Shown in pieces: positions 1 to 11,400 of a stretch of 64,000 nt of DNA. The notes under the pieces were generated by a model. It had not been told where the DNA came from, ran no database searches, and saw only the letters and a list, made by a program, of their open reading frames with translations. Each line of letters begins with the position of its first letter. Positions within the stretch are counted from its first letter, which is position 1. A program made the translations under genes and the position numbers. The DNA comes from Gari tellinella (taxonomy: Eukaryota; Mollusca; Bivalvia; Cardiida; Psammobiidae): positions 45,795,083-45,859,082 of the forward strand of contig OV277857.1 of assembly GCA_922989275.2 (NCBI GenBank), read 5' to 3'.

Positions 1-412
1 GTTGAGTTTATGCGACTTCGGCGATGAAATGGTTGACAAGTGGAAGATGTTCGAATTAATGAAATCTTAATAAAGAACCATCATAGTGCTGAACTTAAGT
101 ATTTCAAATGTTTGAAAATCAACAAGAAATATGAGTGTGTATTTGAAGAAAGTGTGTTTGAATTTCAAAGTTAAACTTTGAGTTAGTTTGACTTAAATAT
201 AGATACGCGTGTCAAATCATTTGGATCCCGGACCCAAACTGTTTGCAAAGTTGAGTTTATGCGACTTCGGCGATGAAATGGTTGACAAGTGGAAGATGTT
301 CGAATTAATGAAATCTTAATAAAGAACCATCATAGTGCTGAACTTAAGTATTTCAAATGTTTGAAAATCAACAAGAAATATGAGTGTGTATTTGAAGAAA
401 GTGTGTTTGAAT
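1..412 (+). repeat. Direct duplication of a 163-bp segment
   Basis: Bases 1-163 recur at 250-412 with an offset of 249 and no difference I could see. The left copy may continue beyond the window edge. Between the copies, around 213-250, lies a collapsed hairpin-module relic (TTTGGATCCCGGACCCAAAC then CTGTTTGC) that has lost its centre. The open frame starting at 289 crosses this repeat and the next element, so I do not call it a gene. Confidence 0.85.
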
Positions 413-457
413 CATTGAAACTCACATGTCGATATGTGGCTGTGTTCTATTCATATA

Positions 458-640
458 AGTCGAAACTCGATACTTCGAACTCGCTTAAATCGAACTTACC
501 AGTATTTCTTAAGGTTATTTGTGCTACCCAGATGTCGTTGAAGTCGAACATACCCGTATTTCAAAGTTAAAACGTGGCTTACTTTGAAATAAGGATATGT
601 TCGGACTGACACGAGTTCAAAGTATTGAGTTCTGCCTGTA
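458..640 (+). mobile_element. MITE-CGAA, diverged copy
   Basis: Starts GTCGAAACTCGATACTTCG and ends with the diverged inverse GAGTTCTGCCTGTA. The middle keeps the family's facing copies of TTTCAAAGTTAAAACGTGG and its complement. Better copies at 40395-40591 and 43563-43762 show TA flanks and CAGTCGAA ends. Confidence 0.7.
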
Positions 641-1330
641 TGTATAATTTATCATGTACATATTCAACTATATGTGTTTCCCACGTTGTTTCATTATAAT
701 AAGTCAAATAAGACGATTTCAGATTCAATTAAGGTTACTATTTAGGGTTGTGTTGTACACGAGCACAACTGTGCAAACCCAGCCAGGACTCTTATGATCT
801 GGATCTACACTGTCTATATTGGACAGATGTACTGTATGTTCTCATGTACAGTACTCTATTTGTGAAGAACTCGTCGCCTTGTTCCAATAGGTGAATAATA
901 TTGATAAATTATTTTCATACTGGTATTTGCATCTAGGATACAATGTTACATATCTGAACAAAACTATTTGTAATCAATGTGAATGGCATCATCTCTTTTT
1001 TGACATAAAACAGTACATGTATATAGAATATTCAATTCCGTTAAATGCAAATTGCATTTCATTTAAACAGGAAAGAATAACCTTTCCTCGGTCGAAGAAT
1101 TGAACAACTAGGGTTCTCCGTATTTACAAACAGTAAATACCAAGCTCAATATTGATGTTTCAAAGGCAAAAAGCATTATCTTGTCCCTTTAAAACGAAAA
1201 CACTAAAAACGTCAAAGCAATGCAGACATAACATCTTTTGAAAATAGTTACTTTTTTCTTAATCACTGTGTCAGACTGGAGTTTGACTCAATACATTGTA
1301 CCGATGTCTGACAGGGCTGTAAAACAGGTA
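641..1330. other. Stretch with no recognised gene
   Basis: AT-rich sequence with no coding signal I trust. A relic of a MITE-GGAG end (TTTAAACAGGAAAGAATAAC) lies near 1060-1082. The small open frame at 891-1103 runs into that relic. Confidence 0.5.
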
Positions 1331-1537
1331 TCAGACGAAACTCGATGCATGTACTTCGAAATCGCTTAAATCGATTGTACCAGTATTTCACAAGTTGAAT
1401 TTATATAAGTCGAATGAATTCGCTGAAGTCGCATATATCCGTATTTCAAAGTTAAAACGTGGCTAAGCAACGTTTTAACTTTGAAATATAGGTATATCCG
1501 AACTAATGCGGGATCGAAGTATCGAGTTTCGGCTGTA
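1331..1537 (+). mobile_element. MITE-CGAA copy
   Basis: Starts CAGACGAAACTCGATGCATG and ends TCGAGTTTCGGCTGTA. The central palindrome arms AAAACGTGGC and GCAACGTTTT are visible around 1450-1475. It explains much of the minus-strand open frame at 1366-1710. Confidence 0.75.
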
Positions 1538-1720
1538 AAAGCTTTTGAAAGACAAACCTCTTTATCCTGTAAACATACATATTTTATATTCTGTATGATA
1601 TATTTCTGTTTATTGTGATGTGTATCGTACTCATACATTATGTACATATTTATAAATGTGCACATTTCATTATCATCAATACAACTGAAAGTGGTATTCT
1701 CGCTTAGCAAAGATATGTTT

Positions 1721-2405
1721 TATTATTACACTTCGCTTTGAGTTACAATGTTAAATTCCCATAGACCTACATTTAACATTTTGCATGTCTTTTACATCTA
1801 TTCACAATATACTGTCACTCTTTATGATATTCTTTTTGTGACGTCACTCTAAATGACATTACTTTTTTACTCCGTCCGAAAACGTTCTGTCAGCATTGAC
1901 ATGACTTTCGCTATTGACTACATTCGAACGTTTTAAAGAGTGGTAACTTCTAATCAACTTTTGGCATTCTTTGTATAAGTTGCTTCCTTTTGTCCATTCT
2001 TTAACGATTTGCCACCATTTCGGCAGAGGATATTTGCCACCTAGACAATGTACAGACGCTGTTTCTTCAATTTACTTATCATAACGTTCTTCTTTGTTTC
2101 TTGTAAAATAATTATAAACAATGTGACGTCGTAAGACGGCGACGTCATTTCCCGCGTTATGTACATGTCCTCGCTAAAATGGTATTCACAACACATTTTA
2201 TAAAAGACGAATAAAACGATTCCAAAGCCAGGGTTGATAAGCTCGGTGTAATAAAATAAATATTAGATGTCAGTTTGAGTGACATTCAAATTGTCAACCC
2301 TCGAAAACAAGAATGTCACCCTCGGCTACGCATCGGGGTGACATGCTGTTTCTCGGGTTGACAATTTGAATGTCACGCAAACTGCCATCAAATATTTATA
2401 TAATA
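1721..2405 (-). repeat. Single arm plus hairpin of the compound repeat at 13190
   Basis: Starts ATTACACTTCGCTTTGAG, runs through TTAAATTCCCATAGACC and GACGTCACTC, and ends at about 2260-2405 in a hairpin whose outer arms read GTGACATTCAAATTGTCAAC. The same parts recur in a larger inverted arrangement at 13190-14650. No coding potential is seen. Confidence 0.8.
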
Positions 2406-2825
2406 TTACAGGTAAAATTGTATTAAGGACTAAACTGAAACCTGTATTTTGCAACCAGTTATTAATGAAGCTTGGGGGTAACAAAAGCCAGATGACTGCT
2501 AAATGCAGGATACAAATAACGTTAACAGCTCAGAATATGAACGTTATTCTGTCAATTCTGTCCTCCCAACAAACGTGTTTATGTTATACATGCGTATATA
2601 AAATAGTTTGGAGGTTAAAAGATGTCATGTGAAAGAAATATTAAAATAAATTGCCAAACGTTTCAAACAGTGCCATTTTCTTCAACCTATTATGGCATAT
2701 GTACGACATTTTACGTCTTAAATGTATTCTACATGTATCATTTGAGGAAATATTTTAAACTTCATACATGTACGATCATAAACATGCACCTAAAGAAAAT
2801 GTTTCTATATAGTCTTAGATGGTGG

Positions 2826-2897
2826 CTCAAAGCAGGCTGAAAGTAAAACAGAATGCAACTCAAGGCAGATTCTGCTTTACCTTGAACCTGTTTTAAG
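2826..2897. repeat. MITE-D type palindrome
   Basis: Imperfect 72-bp inverted repeat beginning CTCAAAGCAGGCTGAAAG and ending CTTGAACCTGTTTTAAG. The intact form is near 48105-48176. Terminal TTAA sites are unclear here. Confidence 0.75.
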
Positions 2898-3418
2898 TGG
2901 TAACACGTCTCAAAAAATGGAAAAGGACTACGGGATAAGAGTTAAATGAAGAAGAAAAAACGGTTTACAATGCACGAGTACATACTTATATATGGCTATA
3001 ATATAGAGTATATATACCCTGCATAAAAATATATTAATCTCAAGGATATAGAAGAATAAACAAAAGTAAAACGGCATCACCTTGCTTTTATTTTCAACGC
3101 CATGTTTACATGTCCATGTATGTGCACAACTTTCAATCTACATGAATATTGGAACTATCTAAGCTGCTTTCAATAAACCTTCATTTCAATGGTCATATTA
3201 AAGAGGTTTTACTGTTTTTGCTTCCCACTCAAAGTTAAACATTTGAACAATCATAAACAAGTTCCACTGTAACACATGTCTTTCAAAACAATATGAAACA
3301 TACAGCCAAACTTGTCTATGTCACCTCTCGGATACTGGTAATATACATGTAAGAGTAATTAATAGTATATAATACATATTACAGAATTTTCTAAATTTCT
3401 TTTCAAAATATGGGCAGA
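2898..3418. other. Stretch with no recognised feature
   Basis: AT-rich sequence between two palindromes; I see no coding or RNA signal. Confidence 0.4.
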
Positions 3419-3491
3419 GTGTCAAAAAGTTTGGATACTGGTTAGACGCCGCGATATGCGCCGTCTCGTCTGGATCCCAACTGTTTGCAAA
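3419..3491. repeat. Isolated hairpin module, MITE-A/G type, diverged
   Basis: Reads GTCAAAAAGTTTGGATAC, then AGACGCCGCGATATGCGCCG, then GGATCCCAACTGTTTGC. The arms are those of the shared 31-bp module with several mismatches. The 159-aa open frame from 3456 starts inside it and looks fortuitous. Confidence 0.75.
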
Positions 3492-3953
3492 GGCAACTTT
3501 TATTTGAGTATTTTCATGTTTTTACAAAACACCACTCGGTTTTCAGTATCTTTAATGACAGCCAAAAATAAAAGAGAACCCTATTACATTATCGTTCTGC
3601 TGTTCTATTTGTCTTGCATTAAGCATTATCTTGAAATAAAACAACACAGCATGTCTCTTAGTAAAGACTGCTTAACACGAGTTTTGCCGAATGATTACAC
3701 AGCGATATCAGCAGTTCAGCTATCATGCAAACGTCATGTATCAAGTAAATATACTATAAGTTTCGATTTAAGCTGTAAACACTTCTACAAACGGCACACT
3801 CGCACCTGCAAATTATTCACTTATATACATATATGTACATTGAACCATGTTTATATGATATGTCGTACTGTCACAATTAAAATCATATTGGTCCTCTTCG
3901 ATATGTCGATTGTAAAAAAGTGCCCATTTCAATAACAGACATACATATTCAGG

Positions 3954-4165
3954 TACAGTGAAGGAGGCGTTATTCTTTCCCAATAAACGTTTTATGCTAA
4001 ACGTATCATTTCCATTGCAAACAGTTTATAGACAGATCCGCCGGGTTGTCCGGCATCGAGCCAGGCACCAAACTGTGCCACTCGAATAAAACTAATATTT
4101 AGAACGTTCATTGCATCTGAGTTTCGATTGGTTTAAACGAGAAAGAATAACGTCTTCTCAACTGA
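3954..4165 (+). mobile_element. MITE-GGAG, diverged copy
   Basis: Left end TACAGTGAAGGAGGCGTTAT, then CTTTCCCAATAAACG. The right end contains GAAAGAATAACGTCTTCTC. The central hairpin has partly decayed. Confidence 0.75.
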
Positions 4166-4938
4166 ACACTTGTTTGTTTTTAAAGCACTTCTCTAGCTAG
4201 GAGCTTTAATACATGTCCTACTTAACACCATCCAAACCATTTTTACTGCAATAACAGTTGTGAAAGTATGACCCAGTCTTGTGTAAGACAATAATTATTA
4301 GGGCGGAAAATTGATTTTATAGGTGAAGACTATTTTCGGTAACCGTTTAAAAGTAACGACACAACATTTCTCTGTGTAGGTGATATTGGCATTAGCCAAA
4401 TTGACACCGAACTACATCGTGCGCAATGCCAAAAAGAGAAAGTTACCACATTTTTGTAGTTAGGCTAAAATTGCACGATATATTTAGAAATAAGACATCT
4501 GGAGTTATGTTTATGCTTTTTAATTCACTTTTTGTCGAGACCTGTACTATTTGAAAGAAGGCTCCTGAAGGAACTTTCTGCAATAAGTTCGTCTTATGTT
4601 TCGGTCACTTCAAAACCATTACTGGTACGAGTATATTGATTGTCGCTTAACATTGTTTTGATTGTAAAGAAAGAAAATGTTATACCCACAAGTACAGACA
4701 AATATACATGTGCAATCATGTACTGAGTGTAACAAGACTTTAAATTAGAATTTGAACAGTATTTGTACTGAACTGCTGCTGTTTATTTGGTGCCTCAAAT
4801 CTGGGTCTGCACTATACGCTTTCTTTCTCTTTGGACGATCGGCAAAACCGGGAAACTTCACCACAGTGCACTTGTCAGCAATACCACATACGTAACGATT
4901 GTCACATATATCACAACACCATTTGTTTACTAACAATA
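4166..4938. other. Region downstream of the asparaginase gene
   Basis: No coding signal I trust. TTTATT at 4782-4787 would read AATAAA on the minus strand, about 425 nt past the ASRGL1 stop, and is one possible polyadenylation signal. Confidence 0.35.
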
Positions 4939-5163
4939 TACAGTGGAGGTTAAATGCTATTCCTTCCCAATAAATGCGTTTCTGCTTAAAACTTGATGAA
5001 CATTGCAAACAGTTTGGAGCTAGATCAGACGCCGAGTAACTCGAAGTCTGGTCAGCTCCAAACTGTTTGCCGCTTAGACTAAAAGAGCGGTCTACAGTGC
5101 ATTCAACCAGTTCGCATTTGTTTAGTTTAAACCGGAAAGAATAACGTCTTCTTCTCTATTGCA
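4939..5163 (+). mobile_element. MITE-GGAG copy beside the ASRGL1 stop codon
   Basis: Left end TACAGTGGAGGTTAAATGC; right end GAATAACGTCTTCTTCTC. The hairpin (GTTTGGAGCTAGATCAGACG and its inverse) is shortened at the tip. It begins 48 bp past the ASRGL1 stop, so it probably lies in the 3' UTR or just beyond. Confidence 0.85.
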
Positions 5164-5210
5164 GTTATCTTCTTTCAGTAAAGATTAGAACTCTAGAATC
5201 ACAACATTGG

Positions 5211-5443
5211 TCAGTTTTTATCGTTCTTTGATTCGCTAGTATCTATGACCTCTACAAAGTCCTCCCCTGGGTTGATCCCGTTGTGCATTACACCGTCCTT
5301 TATCCACGCCCAGGACATACGCTCTGTCGTGTATGGGGTTCCTACTTCTCCATCTTTGTTAAGAACGATAACTCCTCCATATCCGTGAACTCGGTCGGCC
5401 ATATTAGCAAGTGCCTTTTCTCCTGCCTCTTGTGGTGACATGC
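5211..5443 (-). CDS. ASRGL1: ASRGL1 exon 6 with stop
   Basis: 233 bp. Encodes [20 protein letters not shown], the [11 protein letters not shown] strand, MSWAWIKDG and a polar tail ending SKNDKN, then TAA at 5213-5211. The acceptor is TTTTTGTAG|GC. The GG.I.L...G...........W pattern matches the family C terminus. Confidence 0.93.
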
Positions 5444-8400
5444 CTACAAAAATCAAGGTTTCATTCATGTCACTATTGTTTTGCAGACCAATAGTTTAGA
5501 TTAAACTGACAACTGCACTCTAAATATGTTAAATACACACGTACAGTTATACAGGTCACACTTTGTCCACTTTCAAAAAAAGTGTAGATCTGATTATGTT
5601 TTGGAACAATTTGATATCACATAGATTGTTTTACTTCACATTAATCATTGTAACTCTTTCACTGTAAATTGCAACAATAATAGCGCTGTATTATTAGCGA
5701 TGTAACACGCCAACAAAAAAAGTCGGCGCTGACCAAGATCCAGACTGATTGACATAAGTCTTGTAAAGAGTGAGAGCGAACCTTTAACCCTTAACCCAAT
5801 AATCCGTTCATAACATTAAATACAGGTGATCACTTAAAGCAGGTTTAAAGTAAAGCAGAATGTGCCTTAAGGCACATTCTGCTTTACTTTCAGCCTGCTT
5901 TAAACTACTATCTGCTAGGCTATATCAAGATATTTGTTATTGTAATTGTTTATGAGGTTAAAAACTGGAACTATTTTCTTTAGCGGAGGAATAAATTAAA
6001 CACGCTAAAAGTCGCTTATATGTGGGAAAGGGTTAAATGTTCAATTCCAGTTTCAAATTAAGCCTATAGTACAGTTTTGACTAATCAAGATTGTTTTAGT
6101 ATTGGCGTCTTTAAGCCTCAGTACATGTATAGATTCAAGACCATAAGTAAGTGAGCATTTTGAATGGAAAGAAATAACGAAACATGAAATACTTGCAGAC
6201 TTCTAGACAGGTTTCAAACCAATACTTAACTAATTTTTCTTTATTTGCGCTAAAAGTTACCAAATCCAATTTTTGTTATGGTGCTTACGGAAGGATATAA
6301 TTTGATTAGGATATCGGCTTCCATCACATCAACATGTTTACAACGTGATACAAAAGCCTTCGTGTGGTCAAATTTGCGTAATCACACCTGAATGAAAAAT
6401 AATTTGAAATACTGTTAAAATGCTAAATAACCTTTTTAATGTCAAAGTGCAGTAATACCCAACTCAATTAACTTACCTTCGCGCATTTTACATATAATTT
6501 GATGTGCTAACACAACTTTTGTTATAGATTCCCCGTGCCCTGTGCACGAGACTGCACCCACTTCGTTGTCTGCATATCCTCCGGCCCCTGTAACAAACGA
6601 GAAACTTTAGTACACATGTTAAATATCATTAGTAAATTTGTTAACCTATAAGCGTGCCTAAAACATGTATTTTAGTCAATGTTCTTAGGTGACCTCTAAC
6701 ACTTTCACTGGCATTGATGAAATTATCTGGTATCAGCAAACAGTTTGAATTCAGACACGGCACCTTATAATAATCTAAACACACTGCACATCTCCCTTAT
6801 CTGGGAACGAGTTGCCTACCTTTGGAAGCACACCAACAAACAAATTTGTACATTAAACATTCAACACATACATGTATATACTGTATTACAGCAGCGAAAT
6901 TGTAAGACATTACTGTCTTGTTTGGGGAACAGTGGCTATCAGTGTTAGTAGGGAATCGTTGTTCGGAGGGTCGTTGTAGGGAGGGAGAAATGTATAGAGT
7001 AAGATGAAATATATGTACCGAGGAACTCGGTGTCTGATCTGTTACCATTTTCATAATGGACATGATTTCTAAGACTACAAACGCGTTTGATGGGACATAA
7101 TGTACAGTGGAAAATACGTTATTCTTTCCCAATAAACGTGTTTACGCTAAAACTATTATTTCCCTTACAAACAGTTTGGAGCCAGATCAGACGCCGGGTG
7201 ACCCGGCGTCTGATCAGGCTCCAAACTGTTTTCCACTCAGATTAACGTAAATAATCAGAATTGTCCAAAAATCATCCTTTTCGACGTTTAATTGTGATGC
7301 GTTTGCTTTTCATATGCGTTAAAACGGGAAATAATAACGTCTTCTCCATTGTATTCCCTCTAATCTCCATACACACCTGTTAAAGGACTGTCGCCCACCC
7401 GGCCGGGCCTCTTGCACGATATACCACCAGTAGATGTTCCGAATGCGATATTTCCTTGGCAATCAATTGCGATTGCACCGACAGTGTCATGGCCGGAAGT
7501 TCTGTTAATATAAGATCAATGTTCCGCTGTTAAACTGTTTGCCACTCAATTAAAACAAGAGGGTCATGGGCCATATACCGATCACATGAGAACAACTAAT
7601 AAAATTGACATAAAGATTTATTTCCCGGGGTATAGTCATTTTTGACACTAGGAACATAAGTTGAAGAATCTTCATAGAGGACCTGTAGATGATGTTATGT
7701 GCCAAATTTCTAAGCTCAGGGTACAAGGGTTTCAGACGTTATAGTTATAGTTTGTATTGAAAACAAATCATATTCTCCTGTTACTAGAGTACTAGCATTC
7801 ATTTAAATTTGCTGATCAAGTCTGAAAGAACTTGAGCCAAGGAAAATTCCTGTAAAGTTTGGATGAAATCTGTCAAGTTGTATAGGAGGAGATGTCATTC
7901 GAAGCAATTGTTAATGAATGTCGAACGACGACGGACATAGAGCCATCACAATACATGTAGCTCACCTTGAACGTTTGGCTCATGTGAGCTAAAATGTATC
8001 AGCTATATTAATAAACTAGCATTTTTACCACCTTACTGCATATGTGTGTTTAGTTTAGTTACATGTAAAAGAGAAAGAAAAATATATTCCCTACTGTGTA
8101 TATCTCTGGAATTTGGACACTTTATATCGACCGACTTTTTGTGATGTGCCAAACATTTCTAATACAAGTTTCTTGGGGATACAACCTTCAGACATTACTA
8201 ACAGCGAAGACCAAAAGCAGACGTCGAGGTTTCAACACGAGGTCTGGTCTCGGTTTTCACTGTTTGTCACTCATACTCAACATCTTTTTAACTCTTTACC
8301 TGATAACCTATTTATAGTACTTAAGATAGGTGACTACTTAAAGCGGGTTGCAAGTAAAGCAGAATGCGCCTTAGGGCGCATTCTGCTTTACTTTCAGCCT

Positions 8401-11400
8401 GGTTTAAGCTATTACCAGCTAGAATAAGGAAAGTATTAAATATGACACATATTCAGTACGGTTTATATTGGAACTATTTTCTTCAGCGGAAGAAAAAAAA
8501 ATTAATTTGAGCCATATAATATATAGACAACATGACCACGCGGTGAGCTTGAACCTGATTTACATGTACACTTTGTTCAATGTCTTAAATTCATTTATTC
8601 CCTCGCGGTAAAACTGACATATAAATACAGTAGACCCTGTGTACAGCGACCACTTAATAATGAAACGTATGGATTTTTACCTGCTTAATCATGAACAAAG
8701 GTTACGCATAAAAGCTCCTTTTGGAGCTTCCTGCATTATTTTTGTCCTGTTATAAGTTTCAGCTCTAAATGACCATTTCTCTTGATGGGCCATAAAACAT
8801 GTCAATATATCAATGACCTGCATTAAGCAGTCACCTTCATAAAAACGTACCATTCACCCTTTTGAGTTTCCGTTGTACATGTTTACTGTAGACAGTAGAT
8901 AAGAAGTCCGCCATAGAAGCGTCGTTTTGACACATTTTAATGCTATGTCAGTATGGCCATGAACCCATATCATATCTACAATCTACGGGGACTGTTTTGT
9001 GTTTTCGTGAGGATTACAATGGAGAAAACGTTACTCTTTTTCCCAATAAAAACGCGTTCATGCTTAAACTATTATTTCCAATTCAAACAGGTTGGAGCCA
9101 GATCAGAACCGGGTAACCCGGCGTCTGATCAGGCTCCAATCTGTTTGCCACTAAATTTAAAGAAGTGCTAAGAGATTTTCAAAAGTTGTAAGTTTTACAT
9201 TTTATTGTAACGCGTTTGGGGAAAGAATAACGTAATTTTCACTGTATGACGAAAGGTTAATCACAACGGTCATTGCTCTGATAAGGAATGTATGAGCATT
9301 GTACAGAATATTTTATTACTTTCCGTTTAAATAAATTGAAACGCAAACGCGATGCAGTATGACAATGACTTATTATTACATGCATAAACTGTGCGACAGA
9401 AAGTTCCCAAATTGGCGAAGAATAAACCAAATTCAGACATTCGTGATTTACTTTTAAACCATACTACTCTGTTTCCTAACTTAAACATAGAGTGAATGTT
9501 TCCTAACTTAAACATAGAGTGAATGTCACTGGTATGACAAATAGTTGCTTATTGCAGTACAGAAGAATAAAAGAGAGAGCTTCAATATGACTTTTATGTT
9601 TACTATCATTCGCATGAAAGTATCATTTGCCAGAGAAATAAATGCCCGGAAATTGATTAGATGACTGCTTTCAACACGTTTGATTGTACATAATGACGCC
9701 AACAATAATTGCACAGTGATGTCACAGTGTCTATTTCAGTCTTAATGTGTTGTTTGCATGCCCTTCCAATGAACCTAATACCTTTAAACCATTGAGCCCT
9801 AGTGGCGCATATATTATATGTGTCATTTACCAAATGTGTAACTGTGACGAGTAGGCTTGTCCTATGCAATCAGTGAAGTCCCTGACCAGAGGGCTCCTGC
9901 AGGAGCCCTCTGATCAGGGACTTTACTGTTGGGCATTTTGCAATTTATTACAAAAAAACAACCCTAAATAGTCTAAATTTGACTAGCCTTTATTGCAAAC
10001 TGGAATTTTCCATTATATTAGAAGTTCCAGGGGATAATGATTTAAATCATTGCTGCCGTAGTGGAAAGTGCAAAACAACCAGAGCAAAATGTTTTAATGC
10101 TGTTAAAAGCAGAAAACGATTGTAAGAAACTTGAGAATCTGAAATAGTACAATGTAAATATGGTGTTTAAAAGGCGAAACCCCACTGTTTTGGTTATGTG
10201 AGAAAACGAAGCTGATACTCCTTGGCTTTTCAGATCACATGCTTCTAAACTTTAAAAGAAAATGTTATAAAAAGGGGAAAATGCTCTTTAGGCTCGTTTA
10301 GGAACATTTGATCTTAAAAGACAACCCGCAACAGATCTTCCATGACAGAATTTTAAACAAGAATATCTTTCCTACATGTAACGATGGATGCTCCCTACAA
10401 AGACAAATCCCAAGGTATAGCATGTTTAGTAGGGGAACACAGTATCAAGTTTCATCAACTTATGATGTAACTATCAGGAGATATGCTTCAGGCAAAAATG
10501 ATTTTTTATGAAAAAGGGAGGCAATTCAATATTTGGAGATGACAGAGTTATAATTCTTATGTACTACACTTCTTTTTGTCATCCTCTAACACAGTATCAA
10601 GTTTCATCAAGTTACAGTTTTTAAATTTTCATGTAGGAAAAGGGAGATAATTCAATACTGGGAGATGGCAGAGTTATGATTCTTTAGTAAAGCACCCCCT
10701 GTTACATCCTGCATCACTGTATCAAGTTTCGTCAAATTGCAATGCAATGGTCAGGAGATATGCTCCAAACAAAATTAGATTTTTTTAAAAAGAAAAGGGG
10801 AGATAACTAAATATTGTGAGTCATGGTTCTTGTGTACTGCACCTCCTTATGTCACCATCTATCACTGTTTAAAGTTCCATTAACTTAAGCTGTAGCAGTC
10901 AAGAGATATACTCCGGACAAAATTGTTTTGCATTTTTAGAAAAAGGGAGATAATTCAATATTGGGAGATGACAGAGTTACCGTTCTTGTGTACTGTACTT
11001 TCTTCAGCCATCCTCTATCACTGTAACAAGTTTCATCAATTTACGGTGTAACAGTCCAGAGATATGCTCCGGACAAAATTGATTTTTTTACTGAGAAAAA
11101 GGGAGAATATTCAAAATTGGGAAATGAGAGAGTTACGGTTCTTGTGTACTGCAACTCCTTCTGTCATTCTCTATCACTGTAGCAAGTTTCTTTTAGTTAC
11201 GGTGTACCGGTAAGGAGATATGTTCCGGTGACGGACAGACAGACAGACAGATACACGGACGGACGGACAAATCGGCGACTATATGCCCCCCCCCCCCCTC
11301 TCCCCTAAAGGGGAGCATAAAAATATGTAACATTATCTAGTAAAATTTACATCTATGACATTGCGTTTGCGTTTGCGTTTAGTTTGAACAGGAAATAGTA

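Noticed and set aside
3456..3935. 159-codon plus-strand frame
   Set aside because: Starts inside a hairpin module, has no domain, and its codons look like random AT-rich sequence.
10511..11200. CRISPR-like spaced repeats
   Set aside because: Units are 125-156 bp, diverged throughout and have no short exact repeat with unique spacers; the genome is animal.
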